The notes under the pieces are model-generated. The model ran no database searches, was not told the DNA's origin, and was given only the letters and a program-made list of their open reading frames with translations. Both the position numbers and the translations under genes were made by a program. DNA of 64,000 nt from CAVTHK01 sp964552235. GTDB taxonomy: Bacteria; Spirochaetota; Spirochaetia; SZUA-6; CAVTHK01. Of the stretch, positions 24,168-32,106 are shown one piece after another. The stretch spans positions 1 to 64,000 of the forward strand of contig CAZKGO010000010.1 of assembly GCA_964552235.1 (NCBI GenBank), in the 5' to 3' direction. Each line of letters opens with the position of its first letter. Position 1 is the stretch's first letter.

Positions 24168-24983
24168 CTAGATGGCGGGGTCGGCGCAGAAGCCGCCGTC
24201 GACCGTCACCACGACTCCGGTGACGAAGCGCGCTTCGTCCGACAGCAGCCAGAGCACGGCCCCGGCGATGTCCTCGGGCTGGCCGAAGCGGCCGGCCGGC
24301 ACGCGCCGGATGAGCGCCTGGCCGCGCGCGGTGAGCTGGCCGCTCTCCGGGTCGGTAAGCAGGTAGCGGTTCTGCTCGGTCAACACGAAGCCGGGGGCCA
24401 CGGCGTTCACCCGGATGGCAGGCGCATACGAACGGGCCATCTCCACGGCAAGCCACTGCGTCAGGTTGATCACGGCTGCCTTGGCCGCCGAATAGGCAAA
24501 GACGCGCGACAGCGGCACGATCCCGGAAATCGAGGCGATGTTGACGATCGCGCCCTCGCCCCTCTCTGCGAAGACCCTGCCGACCACCTGGGCCGGCAGC
24601 ACGGCCGAGAGGTAGTTCAGGTCGTTGACCGCCCGAAGCGCCGGCTCGGGCACGTCGAAAAAGGCGAGGTCGGACGACGTCGTCGCGTCCCTGCGGTTGC
24701 CGCCGGCCCCGCAGACCAGCAGGTCGACGCGGCCGAACTCCTCGAGGGTCTGCTGCAGCGCCGCGCGCACGCTCGCCGCGGAGGTCACGTCGCAGGCGAC
24801 CGAGCAAGCCCATCCGCCGGCCGCGATGATGCAGTCCTGGCGTCTGGAGGCCGCCTCGCCGTCCAGGTCCCAGATCGCGACTCCGGCCCCTTCGGCCGCC
24901 AGTGCGCCGGCGACCGCCCCGCAGATCGCTCCCCCGCCGCCGGTGACGACCGCCACCTTGCCCTCGAAACGGTCCTTCCTCAC
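24168..24983 (-). CDS. SDR oxidoreductase, D-mannonate-oxidoreductase-like
   Basis: A 271-residue SDR with TGGGGAICGAV as cofactor motif, CGAGGN in place of NNAG, catalytic Ser in NIASISG and Tyr-x3-Lys in YSAAKAA, ending in DGGF. The GTG at 24983 is a compromise: GGAGG at 24999-25003 is 15 bases away but would be well placed for an in-frame CTG at 24992. The CGAGGN motif, the DLNYL insertion and length place it near SDR-type fructuronate/mannonate reductases, and it is clearly related to the SDR at 29009. It converges with the thioesterase gene. Confidence 0.82.
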   Translation of the reverse strand: MRKDRFEGKVAVVTGGGGAICGAVAGALAAEGAGVAIWDLDGEAASRRQDCIIAAGGWACSVACDVTSAASVRAALQQTLEEFGRVDLLVCGAGGNRRDATTSSDLAFFDVPEPALRAVNDLNYLSAVLPAQVVGRVFAERGEGAIVNIASISGIVPLSRVFAYSAAKAAVINLTQWLAVEMARSYAPAIRVNAVAPGFVLTEQNRYLLTDPESGQLTARGQALIRRVPAGRFGQPEDIAGAVLWLLSDEARFVTGVVVTVDGGFCADPAI

Positions 24984-25027
24984 GGCACTCAGGCTAAACC
25001 TCCTGCGGGCTCCTGTCCAGTTGTCGC

Positions 25028-25056
25028 TTGACGCCTGGGCCCCAGCCAGGTGTAAT
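25028..25056 (+). promoter_or_regulatory. Promoter of the zinc dehydrogenase gene, with palindromic spacer
   Basis: TTGACG (25028-25033), 17 bp, TGTAAT (25051-25056). The spacer, cctgggccccagccagg, contains inverted CCTGG/CCAGG halves and could be an operator for a local repressor. It lies in the 141-bp gap between divergent genes. Confidence 0.5.
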
Positions 25057-25124
25057 GGCCCCGCCGGGGACGGCGCGCGGCGCGGCAGCATCGCCTCACG
25101 CCGGCCCCTGCAGGAGGAACGGCA

Positions 25125-26219
25125 GTGGCCACGATGGTCGGTCTCGTGCAGCACCCCAACGGGGACATGCAGCTCCAGGAGGTGAGCGTCCCGCGCCTAG
25201 GCGACAACCCGTTCGCCCCGCACGACGTGCTCTGCGAGATCCTGTACTGCGGCATCTGCGGCAGCGACATCCACAAGTGGATGGCCAGCGACGAGCAAAA
25301 GAAAGCGGTCAGGAACCCGCCGCGGCCGGTGGTCGCCGGCCACGAGATCGTGAGCGTCGTCAAGGAGGTAGGGGCAAAGGTCACACGCGTCAAGCCGGGC
25401 GACCGGTGCGTCCACGAGATCGTCACCTTTTACTGCGGCCACTGCGCGGCCTGCCGCGAGGGCCGGTACAATATCTGCAACACACTCAAGCCGATGGAAG
25501 GCCGCGCGCACTACATGACCGGCGGGGCGTTCGCCAAGTACGCGGTGTGGCCCGAGCAGCAGCTGCACCGCCTGCCCGACTCGATCGACAGCCGCGACGC
25601 GGTGCTGATGGAGCCGACCGCGGGCAGCGTCCACAGCGTGGTCACGCGCATGGGGGTGCACGCGGGAGAATCGGTGGCGATCCTCGGTCCCGGCGCCCGC
25701 GGCCTGCTGCTGCTGCAGGTCTGCCGGGCTGTCGGCGCCGGGCCGGTCTACGTCACGGGCCTCGAACGCGACGAGCCGTTCCGCCTGGCGATGGCGAAAA
25801 AGATGGGGGCCGACGAGACGATCAACGTCGAGCGGACCGACCTCCGCAAGCGCATCGCCGAGCTCACCGGCGGGATCGGAGTCGACGTCGTGCTGGAGAA
25901 CTCCGGCGCCGTCGCTCCGATCGAGGAATCGCTGGACATCGTGCGCAAGGGCGGCAGGGTGCTGTGGGCCGGCGGCGGCATCCGGGGCGGCATCGTGGCG
26001 AGCGTGGACACCTACAAGATCATCGTCAAGGAGCTGGACGTCCGAGGCGAGATCTCGCAGATCCCGTACGACTGGCTCGCGGCGCTCCACTTGGTCAAGA
26101 CAGGCGCCGTGGACTTGAAGCCGCTCGTGACACACGTCTACCCGCTGCAGAGGTGGAAGGAGGCCTTCGAGCTGGCGGCCACCAGCTCCGAGTGCCTGCG
26201 GGTCGCCCTCGAGCCGTAG
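25125..26219 (+). CDS. Zinc-dependent alcohol dehydrogenase (sorbitol/threonine dehydrogenase type)
   Basis: A 364-residue MDR-family dehydrogenase. The GTG at 25125 has AGGAGG seven bases upstream. The catalytic zinc site is in GICGSDIHKW and AGHEI, the structural zinc site is CGHCAACREGRYNIC (C-x2-C-x2-C-x7-C), and the NAD-binding motif is LGPGARGLLLLQ. The enzyme should oxidise a polyol or beta-hydroxy amino acid to a ketone. It is followed, five bases after the stop, by a D-threonine-aldolase-like PLP enzyme, so a beta-hydroxy amino acid or polyol-acid route is possible. Confidence 0.88.
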   Translation: MATMVGLVQHPNGDMQLQEVSVPRLGDNPFAPHDVLCEILYCGICGSDIHKWMASDEQKKAVRNPPRPVVAGHEIVSVVKEVGAKVTRVKPGDRCVHEIVTFYCGHCAACREGRYNICNTLKPMEGRAHYMTGGAFAKYAVWPEQQLHRLPDSIDSRDAVLMEPTAGSVHSVVTRMGVHAGESVAILGPGARGLLLLQVCRAVGAGPVYVTGLERDEPFRLAMAKKMGADETINVERTDLRKRIAELTGGIGVDVVLENSGAVAPIEESLDIVRKGGRVLWAGGGIRGGIVASVDTYKIIVKELDVRGEISQIPYDWLAALHLVKTGAVDLKPLVTHVYPLQRWKEAFELAATSSECLRVALEP

Positions 26220-26224
26220 CAGCC

Positions 26225-27331
26225 GTGGACGAGAGCTACCGCGTCGCCGATCCTTCGCGCATTCCCACTCCGTCGCTCCTGGTGTACCCCGACAAGGTGC
26301 GGGCCAACATCGCCCACGCCATCGAGGTGGCCGGCGGGTGCGAGCGCCTGAGGCCGCACCTGAAGACCCACAAGTGCCCAGAGATCGTCGCTCTCCTGCG
26401 GGCCGCAGGCATCACCCGGTTCAAATGCGCCACGCTGGCCGAGGCCGAGATGGCGGCGCGGGCCGGGGCCCGGGACGTGATGATCGCCTACCCCCTGGTG
26501 GGCGTCGCCGTCGAGCGCTTCGTGCGCCTGCTGCGCGCCTTTCCCGACGCTGCGTTCCGGCCGATCGCCGACCACCCGGGGCCGCTGGCAGCCCTCGGCG
26601 CCGCCGTCGCGGCCGCGCGCCTCGAGGTGGAGGTGCTGCTGGATCTCGACAGCGGCATGCACCGCACCGGCGTGCCGGTCGGCGAAGCGGCCGAGCGGCT
26701 GTACCGGCAGATCGCCCGCACCCCCGGCCTGCGGCCGGGAGGGCTGCACTGCTACGACGGCCACATCCACGACCGGGACCTCGAGGCGCGCGGCCGCGCC
26801 GCCGGGCAGGGGCGGCAAGCCGTGCTCGGCCTGCGGGATGCGCTCCTGCGCGCCGGGCTGGCCGTGCCCCGCGTCGTGATGGGAGGCAGCGTCACCTTTC
26901 CCTGCCACGCCGCCGACGCCCAGGTCGAGCTGTCGCCCGGCACCTTTGTCCTGCACGACGGCAACTACCTGCGCGACTTCCCGGACCTCGGCTTCGTGCC
27001 CGCGGCCCTGGCCCTCGCGCGGGTCGTGAGCCTGCCTGCCCCCGACCGGATCACGATCGACCTCGGCTGCAAGGCGATCGCCGCCGATTCTCCCGGACCG
27101 CGCGGGTTCGCGTGGAGCATCGCCGACGCCGAGCCGCAGGCCCAGAGCGAGGAGCACTGGATCTGGAGCGTGAGCCCGCGGCACGCCCTCGAGCCGGGCG
27201 ACTTCGTCTACGTGCTGCCCGCCCACATCTGCCCGACCGTGGCCCTGCACGAGCGGATGCTCGCCATCCAGGACGGCCGCTGGACCGAGAGCTGGCGCGT
27301 GAGCGCCCGCACCCGGCAGCTGTCAGCCTGA
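26225..27331 (+). CDS. Fold-type III PLP enzyme, D-threonine aldolase / D-serine dehydratase-like
   Basis: A 368-residue protein with an alanine-racemase-type N-terminal barrel. The PLP lysine lies in LRPHLKTHKCPEI and the C-terminal metal site in YVLPAHICPTVALHE, the His-x-Cys arrangement of D-threonine aldolase and eukaryotic-type D-serine dehydratase. The family cleaves D-beta-hydroxy amino acids to glycine and aldehyde or deaminates D-serine and D-threo-3-hydroxyaspartate. The GTG at 26225 starts five bases after the dehydrogenase stop; with no clear ribosome-binding site, translational coupling is likely. Confidence 0.85.
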   Translation: MDESYRVADPSRIPTPSLLVYPDKVRANIAHAIEVAGGCERLRPHLKTHKCPEIVALLRAAGITRFKCATLAEAEMAARAGARDVMIAYPLVGVAVERFVRLLRAFPDAAFRPIADHPGPLAALGAAVAAARLEVEVLLDLDSGMHRTGVPVGEAAERLYRQIARTPGLRPGGLHCYDGHIHDRDLEARGRAAGQGRQAVLGLRDALLRAGLAVPRVVMGGSVTFPCHAADAQVELSPGTFVLHDGNYLRDFPDLGFVPAALALARVVSLPAPDRITIDLGCKAIAADSPGPRGFAWSIADAEPQAQSEEHWIWSVSPRHALEPGDFVYVLPAHICPTVALHERMLAIQDGRWTESWRVSARTRQLSA

Positions 27332-27336
27332 GGCCG

Positions 27337-27354
27337 CGGGCGGCGGGCCGCCCG
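27337..27354. terminator. Bidirectional hairpin between convergent genes
   Basis: CGGGCGG (27337-27343) and CCGCCCG (27348-27354) form a perfect 7-bp stem with a CGGG tetraloop in the 46-bp gap between the PLP enzyme and the DinB gene. It lacks a T-tract, but the position fits shared termination. Confidence 0.5.
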
Positions 27355-27377
27355 ACAGCGCCCCGCCACGCCGCCTC

Positions 27378-27872
27378 TCAGCCGTCCCTGGGCTCCCTGA
27401 GGCCCGGGACCCCCATGTTGCGGATCTGGGCCGTGTGGTAGGTGTCGTGAGCGCACAGCCACACGATGGCGCGGTGGTAGGGAACCTTCCACTCCGGCAT
27501 CTCGGAGTCGAGCCGATCGTCGGAAAGGGCGCGCACGGCGGCCATGCACACTTCGTGCACGCGCCTGATGTACGCCAGCGTCTGCCGCCACTGCTCCTCC
27601 GTCGGGTTCTCGGGCGCGGGAGCAAAGTCCACCTGCGGATACGGATACGGCTCCAGAGGCGCCGCAGCCCCGAGACTGCGGGTGACGAAGTACTTGAGCC
27701 AGATGTTGTGGTGCACCACTTCCCATGCCGAGTAGCCTTCCCATGTCTCCTTGGAGGCGGCCCGGGCCGCGGAGAGGCTTTCGAGGGTCTTCATCATCGG
27801 CGGCCCGTTGAACGAATGTCCGTCGAACTCGGCATCGGCGAACTCCAGCGCAGCGGTCATTCCCTTGTCCAT
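27378..27872 (-). CDS. DinB/YfiT-like metal-binding protein
   Basis: A 164-residue four-helix DinB-superfamily protein. The metal-ligand histidines are probably those in EVVHHNIWLKYF and LCAHDTYHTAQIRNMG. The superfamily includes bacillithiol/mycothiol transferases, maleylpyruvate isomerases and many uncharacterised members, so no reaction can be given. It is the last gene of a leftward unit, 37 bp after the transaldolase-family gene. Confidence 0.78.
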   Translation of the reverse strand: MDKGMTAALEFADAEFDGHSFNGPPMMKTLESLSAARAASKETWEGYSAWEVVHHNIWLKYFVTRSLGAAAPLEPYPYPQVDFAPAPENPTEEQWRQTLAYIRRVHEVCMAAVRALSDDRLDSEMPEWKVPYHRAIVWLCAHDTYHTAQIRNMGVPGLREPRDG

Positions 27873-27909
27873 AGCGCGATCGCCGGCGCGGCATGCGGCC
27901 GGCGCCTCC

Positions 27910-28998
27910 TCACTCCTTGTCCGGGTCGGGGATCATAAGGTCCCGGATCATCGCGCACAGCTCGTTGGTGCCCGCGATGAACTGCCGCAGCGTGCGGCGC
28001 GTCGGCGGAAACCGGTCGAACTCCTCGATCGTGAGCCCGTCCGGCTCGTAGGCCCTGCGGAAGTCCGGGAACTTGCGCTCGAGCTCATCGACGATCTTCG
28101 GGTCCACCGGCACGCTCATGCGATCGGTGACCTCCACGTCCGAGGCGTTGTAGCGCTTCTGCCAGCGGTGCGGTGGCGAGATCACCACGTCGCCGCCGAC
28201 GAGCTCGGACCAGTGCAGGTGGTTGCGGAAGGCGGCCGACAGCAGCCGCAGGCGGTAGCCGCGCTGGCGGAAGATGCGGTAGGCCTTCTTGAAGACCGCG
28301 ACCCCCGGCCACTCGAGCGTGCCGGGGTTGGTGATGATGTCCTTTTTCTCCGCCACGACCTTGAGCCAGTCGTCGAGGCGCCCCACCATGATCGTGCACA
28401 CGGGTCCCATCGAAGCGATGTCCAGCCCCTCGCGCTCCCGCCGCTTGAGCCCCCGCTCGACCGCCTCCGCGACCGCGAGGCACTGCGGCAGCGAAAAACT
28501 GACGGTGGCGTTGATGCTCACTCCGCGCCAGGTGGCCTCCTCGATCGCCGGGACCCCGGCGGCGGTCACCGGGATCTTGACGATCATGTTCGGGGCCAGG
28601 CCGTGGAAGCGGAGCGCCTGGGCGACGATCGCCCCGGTGTCGCGGTACAGCGCAGGATCGGTCTGGATCGACAGGCGGCCGTTCTTGCCTTTTTCCCTCT
28701 GGAAGACAGGGTGCAGCACTCTGGCCCCCGTGATCGACATCTCTTCGACGAGGCGCCAGGCGATCTCGTTCTCGCTGGCCGTCGGCATCTCCCGGATCAT
28801 GGCCGCAATGCGCGGTTTCCACGCGGCCATCTCTTTTTTCAGGACCTCGACGACGATCACCGGGTTGGCGGTGGCGCCCACCGCGCCCTGGGCCAGCGCG
28901 TACTCGAGCTCCGACACCGAGCAGGAGTCGTTCCACAGCGCCGTGGGCGTGGAGGACGTCATCTTCTGCAGTGGGGTCAGGGATTCGGGCTTGCTCAC
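27910..28998 (-). CDS. Transaldolase-family protein
   Basis: A 362-residue TIM-barrel protein of the transaldolase type. The segment ATANPVIVVEVLKKE corresponds to the TSNPTI-like motif near the N-terminus, MIVKIPVTAAGVPAIEE carries the Schiff-base Lys, and NATVSFSLPQ follows as in transaldolases. It would move a dihydroxyacetone unit between sugar phosphates or cleave a related compound. It sits between a mannonate-type SDR and a DinB gene in the tct operon, so it may serve a sugar-acid pathway rather than housekeeping. Confidence 0.83.
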   Translation of the reverse strand: MSKPESLTPLQKMTSSTPTALWNDSCSVSELEYALAQGAVGATANPVIVVEVLKKEMAAWKPRIAAMIREMPTASENEIAWRLVEEMSITGARVLHPVFQREKGKNGRLSIQTDPALYRDTGAIVAQALRFHGLAPNMIVKIPVTAAGVPAIEEATWRGVSINATVSFSLPQCLAVAEAVERGLKRREREGLDIASMGPVCTIMVGRLDDWLKVVAEKKDIITNPGTLEWPGVAVFKKAYRIFRQRGYRLRLLSAAFRNHLHWSELVGGDVVISPPHRWQKRYNASDVEVTDRMSVPVDPKIVDELERKFPDFRRAYEPDGLTIEEFDRFPPTRRTLRQFIAGTNELCAMIRDLMIPDPDKE

Positions 28999-29008
28999 GG
29001 GCTCCTCC

Positions 29009-29851
29009 TCAGATGCTGTAGGCGGAGAATCCGCCGTCGATCGGAACGACGATTCCAGTGACGAACCGCGAAGCGTCGGACAGCAGCCAGACGACGGCGC
29101 CGAGCAGGTCCGCCGGCTCGCCGTAGCGGCCCATCGGCGTGTGGGCGATCACCTTTTTCGCCCGCGGCGTGTACTCGCCGGTCTGTGGATCGACGTGAAG
29201 AAAGCGCAGCTGCTCGGTCATGAAAAAGCCGGGCGCCAGCGCGTTGACCCGCACTCCGACGTGCGCCAGGTGCACCGCCAGCCAGCGCGTGAAATTGGCC
29301 ACCGCGGACTTGGCGGCCGAGTAGGCCGCCACTTTGGTCAGGGGAGTAAGGGCCGACATCGAGGAGATATTGACGATCGAGCCCTTTCCGCCGGCAGCCA
29401 TGTCGGCCGCGAACACCCTGGTCGGCAGAAAGGTGCCCAGAAAGTTGAGGTCGAACACCTGGCCGAACTCCTCGACGCCCAGGCCGAAAAAGCCCGCTCC
29501 CGGGCCCGCGTCGGCCTCGAGGAACTCGGCAGTGGTGCTCGCCCTCGGGTCGTTGCCGCCCGCGCCGTTGATCAGGTAGTCCGCAGGCCCCCAGAGCGCG
29601 CAGAGCTCGTCGCGCGCGCGCCGCAGGGCGGCCTCGTCGAGCACGCTGCAGGCAAAGGCCTGCGCCTGTCCGCCCCCAGCCCGTATGGCGGCCGCGCGCG
29701 ACTCGGCCTTTTCGCCTTTCAGGTCGAGCAGGGCCACGCGCACCCCGAGACCAGCCAGGCCGTCGGCCAGCGCCCCGCACAGGGCTCCCCCCGCCCCGGT
29801 GATCAGGGCGGTACGCCCGGCCACGTCGTAGAGCTCCTGCAGCCCGCCCAC
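29009..29851 (-). CDS. SDR oxidoreductase, D-mannonate/fructuronate-reductase-like
   Basis: A 280-residue SDR related to that at 24168. Motifs: ITGAGGALCGALADG, GAGGN in place of NNAG, Ser in NISSMSALTPLTK, Tyr-x3-Lys in YSAAKSA, ending DGGFSAYSI. Start is uncertain: GTG 29851 gives a normal N-terminus, while the TTG at 29887 would add 12 residues. The insertion FFGLGVEEFGQVFDLNFLG after GAGGN is characteristic of SDR-type D-mannonate oxidoreductases, which reduce fructuronate to mannonate; this is a family inference. It lies 64 bp after tctA. Confidence 0.82.
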   Translation of the reverse strand: MGGLQELYDVAGRTALITGAGGALCGALADGLAGLGVRVALLDLKGEKAESRAAAIRAGGGQAQAFACSVLDEAALRRARDELCALWGPADYLINGAGGNDPRASTTAEFLEADAGPGAGFFGLGVEEFGQVFDLNFLGTFLPTRVFAADMAAGGKGSIVNISSMSALTPLTKVAAYSAAKSAVANFTRWLAVHLAHVGVRVNALAPGFFMTEQLRFLHVDPQTGEYTPRAKKVIAHTPMGRYGEPADLLGAVVWLLSDASRFVTGIVVPIDGGFSAYSI

Positions 29852-29915
29852 GCCTTGACCATAGACCCCAGCGGCGCCTCGGGGCAAGCGGGCGCGCGGC
29901 CCGCCTCGCGCAGGC

Positions 29916-31445
29916 TCAGGCCCGGGCGCGGCCGAACAGAGCCCTCACCCCGGCCTTGAGCTGCCCCATCAGGTTGTTGAACCAGCGGACGCGGCTCAGG
30001 ATGATGAAGAGCGTGATCAGCGCCAGCACCGCGCAGATCGGCCGGGTAAAGAATTCGCCGATCGCCCCGTCGGAGAGGATCAGGGCCCGCCTCAGGTTCT
30101 TGTCCAGCATGTCGCCCAGGATGATGCCGAGCACCATCGGCGCCATCGGGTACTCCATCTCGCGCATGAAGAAGCCGATCAGGCCGAACACGATGGTGAC
30201 GCCGATGTCGAACATGCGCGACTGGATGGCGAACGAGCCGATGATGCACAGCGTGAAGACGATGGGCATGAGCTTTTCACGGGGAACCAGCAGCACCTTG
30301 ACCAGCAACCGCACCAGCGAGAGGCCGAGGATGACCATGGCGACGCTGGCCAGCAGCACCATTGCCACGGTCTCGAAGACGAACGACGGGAACTCCAGCA
30401 TGATCAGCGGCCCCGGCCGCACGCCGTGGATGAACATGGCGGCCAGCAGCACCGCGGCCGGCGCCGAGCCGGGCACGGCGAGCGAGAGCACCGGGATCAT
30501 GGCCCCGGCGACGCAGGCGTTGTTGCCGGACTCCGAGGCGATCAGGCCGTCGACCGAGCCCTTGCCGAACTCCTCGGGGGTCTTGCTCGCCCGCTTGGCC
30601 ATGTCGTAGGAGACCCAGGCGGCAATGTCCTCGCCGACTCCAGGCACCGCTCCGATGAACGTTCCTACGATGCCTGATCGGAGGATCGTCTTCCAGTAGG
30701 GCAGCAGCTCCGACAATCTCGGGATCACGCGCTCGATCTTGGTCTTGACGACCTCGTACTGCGGGAACTTCATCACCGAGATGATCTCGGCGAAGCCGAA
30801 GACCCCCACCATCGCCGGAATCAGGGCGATTCCCCCGGACAAACCCACGCTCCCGAAGGAGAAGCGCACCTGGGCGTGGATGCCCTCCATTCCGATCATC
30901 GCGACGAAGAGGCCGACAAAGCCCGCGATCCAGCCCTTGAGCGGGTCCTTGGGCGCCGTGAGGTTGCCGCAGATCACGATGCCGAAGATCGCCAGCCAGG
31001 TGAACTCGAAGCTCTTGAACGAGAGGGCGAAGTTGCCGATCAGCGGCGTGAAGAAGGCGAGCATGATCATGCCGATGATCGAGCCGATGAACGACCCGGT
31101 GGTGGCCAGGCCGATGGCGCGGCCCGCGCGGCCCTGCTTGGCCAGCGGGTAGCCGTCCACGGCCGTGGCGGCGTTGGCGGGAGTTCCGGGAATGTTGAGG
31201 AGGATCGCGCTGCGGCTGCCGCCGTAGATGGCGCCCACGTACATGCAGACCAGGATCAGCACCGCGTTGGAGGCCTCCATGCGAAAGGTGAGCGTCGTCA
31301 TGAGCGCCACCCCCATCGTCGCGGTCAATCCCGGAAGCATACCCACGATGATCCCGAGCTGCGTCGACCAGAGCACGTCGAACAGGTTCCTCGGGTTCAT
31401 GAACCCGATCAGCCCCTCGGCGAACATCCTCAGTCCGTCCAGCAT
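29916..31445 (-). CDS. tctA: Tripartite tricarboxylate transporter large permease, TctA
   Basis: A 509-residue protein with about 12 membrane segments. It carries the TctA signature GGSRSAILLNIPGTPANAATAVDGYPLAKQG-type region (short form here: LNIPGTPANAATA) and a repeated GVGEDIAAWVSYDMAK in the second half. The ATG at 31445 is chosen because GGAGG lies five bases upstream; an in-frame TTG at 31457 overlaps that site. With TctB and the soluble TctC it imports carboxylates or sugar acids using an ion gradient. Confidence 0.94.
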   Translation of the reverse strand: MLDGLRMFAEGLIGFMNPRNLFDVLWSTQLGIIVGMLPGLTATMGVALMTTLTFRMEASNAVLILVCMYVGAIYGGSRSAILLNIPGTPANAATAVDGYPLAKQGRAGRAIGLATTGSFIGSIIGMIMLAFFTPLIGNFALSFKSFEFTWLAIFGIVICGNLTAPKDPLKGWIAGFVGLFVAMIGMEGIHAQVRFSFGSVGLSGGIALIPAMVGVFGFAEIISVMKFPQYEVVKTKIERVIPRLSELLPYWKTILRSGIVGTFIGAVPGVGEDIAAWVSYDMAKRASKTPEEFGKGSVDGLIASESGNNACVAGAMIPVLSLAVPGSAPAAVLLAAMFIHGVRPGPLIMLEFPSFVFETVAMVLLASVAMVILGLSLVRLLVKVLLVPREKLMPIVFTLCIIGSFAIQSRMFDIGVTIVFGLIGFFMREMEYPMAPMVLGIILGDMLDKNLRRALILSDGAIGEFFTRPICAVLALITLFIILSRVRWFNNLMGQLKAGVRALFGRARA

Positions 31446-31472
31446 GGCATCCTCCAACTCAGGCGCGGATCA

Positions 31473-31985
31473 TCAGGGAAGGTTGACCAGGAACACGTAG
31501 CGGAAGGTCGCCGCGACCGCCCCCGAGGCGAGCACGGCGATCAGGAGCGCGACGGCCACACCCTTGAGCTGCGAACGGAGGCTGTCGCGCCATCTGTACT
31601 CGAACAGCAGAATGAAGGCCAGGATGTAGAGGCCGGTGGCCACGGCGTACGGGACGCGGCCCAGAAGCAGGCCGTAGGCGACGCTCAGCCCCACGGTCAG
31701 CACCACGCGGCGCGACATGTCCGCGGTGAAGAACGCCTTGATCGTCGCCCCGTTGATGCCGAGATGGTGTCCGCGGCGGACGAGCGAGCGCACGAACAGC
31801 ACGAGGCCGAGGAGCGTGTTCACCGCCCCCAGGAACATCGGGACGACGCCGGGGGCCGAGTACGGGTTGATGTTCTGCTCTTCGAGGCGCGGCATCGTGT
31901 AGGAGAGCACGAAGACCGCGATGCCAAAGGCGGTCAGAAGGACCGACGTGACAAAATCGGCCCTCGGCATGTTCTTTTCCTGCAT
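31473..31985 (-). CDS. tctB: Tripartite tricarboxylate transporter small permease, TctB
   Basis: A 170-residue protein with four hydrophobic segments, the usual architecture of the small TctB subunit (PF07331). The ATG at 31985 has GGGGG four bases upstream. SAPGVVPMFLGAVNTLLGL is the characteristic second-helix region. It precedes tctA by 27 bp and has its own promoter after the tctC terminator. Confidence 0.88.
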   Translation of the reverse strand: MQEKNMPRADFVTSVLLTAFGIAVFVLSYTMPRLEEQNINPYSAPGVVPMFLGAVNTLLGLVLFVRSLVRRGHHLGINGATIKAFFTADMSRRVVLTVGLSVAYGLLLGRVPYAVATGLYILAFILLFEYRWRDSLRSQLKGVAVALLIAVLASGAVAATFRYVFLVNLP

Positions 31986-32015
31986 CGGTCCCCCTCTCGA
32001 AGGCGAGGATGGGCG

Positions 32016-32045
32016 ATGATAGACGAAAAGGGCGGCTGCTGTAAA
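32016..32045 (-). promoter_or_regulatory. Promoter of tctBA
   Basis: On the minus strand TTTACA (32045-32040), 18 bp, TATCAT (32021-32016). It lies directly downstream of the tctC terminator, allowing tctBA and the following SDR, transaldolase and DinB genes to be expressed separately from tctC. Confidence 0.5.
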
Positions 32046-32046
32046 C

Positions 32047-32083
32047 AAAAAAAAAGGGGGCGGTTCCCTCGAGGGGCCGCCCC
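32047..32083 (-). terminator. Rho-independent terminator after tctC
   Basis: GGGGCGG (32083-32077) pairs with CCGCCCC (32063-32057) around an inner CCCT/AGGG stem, followed by nine T residues on the minus strand (32055-32047). This is the only classical T-tailed terminator seen in the window. It lies between tctC and tctB. Confidence 0.85.
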
Positions 32084-32106
32084 GTTGCGCGCATGGCAAG
32101 CCGGGC

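Noticed and set aside
24984..24992. CTG at 24992 as start of the SDR gene
   Set aside because: Its spacing to GGAGG is good, but CTG starts are rare; kept only as an alternative to GTG 24983.
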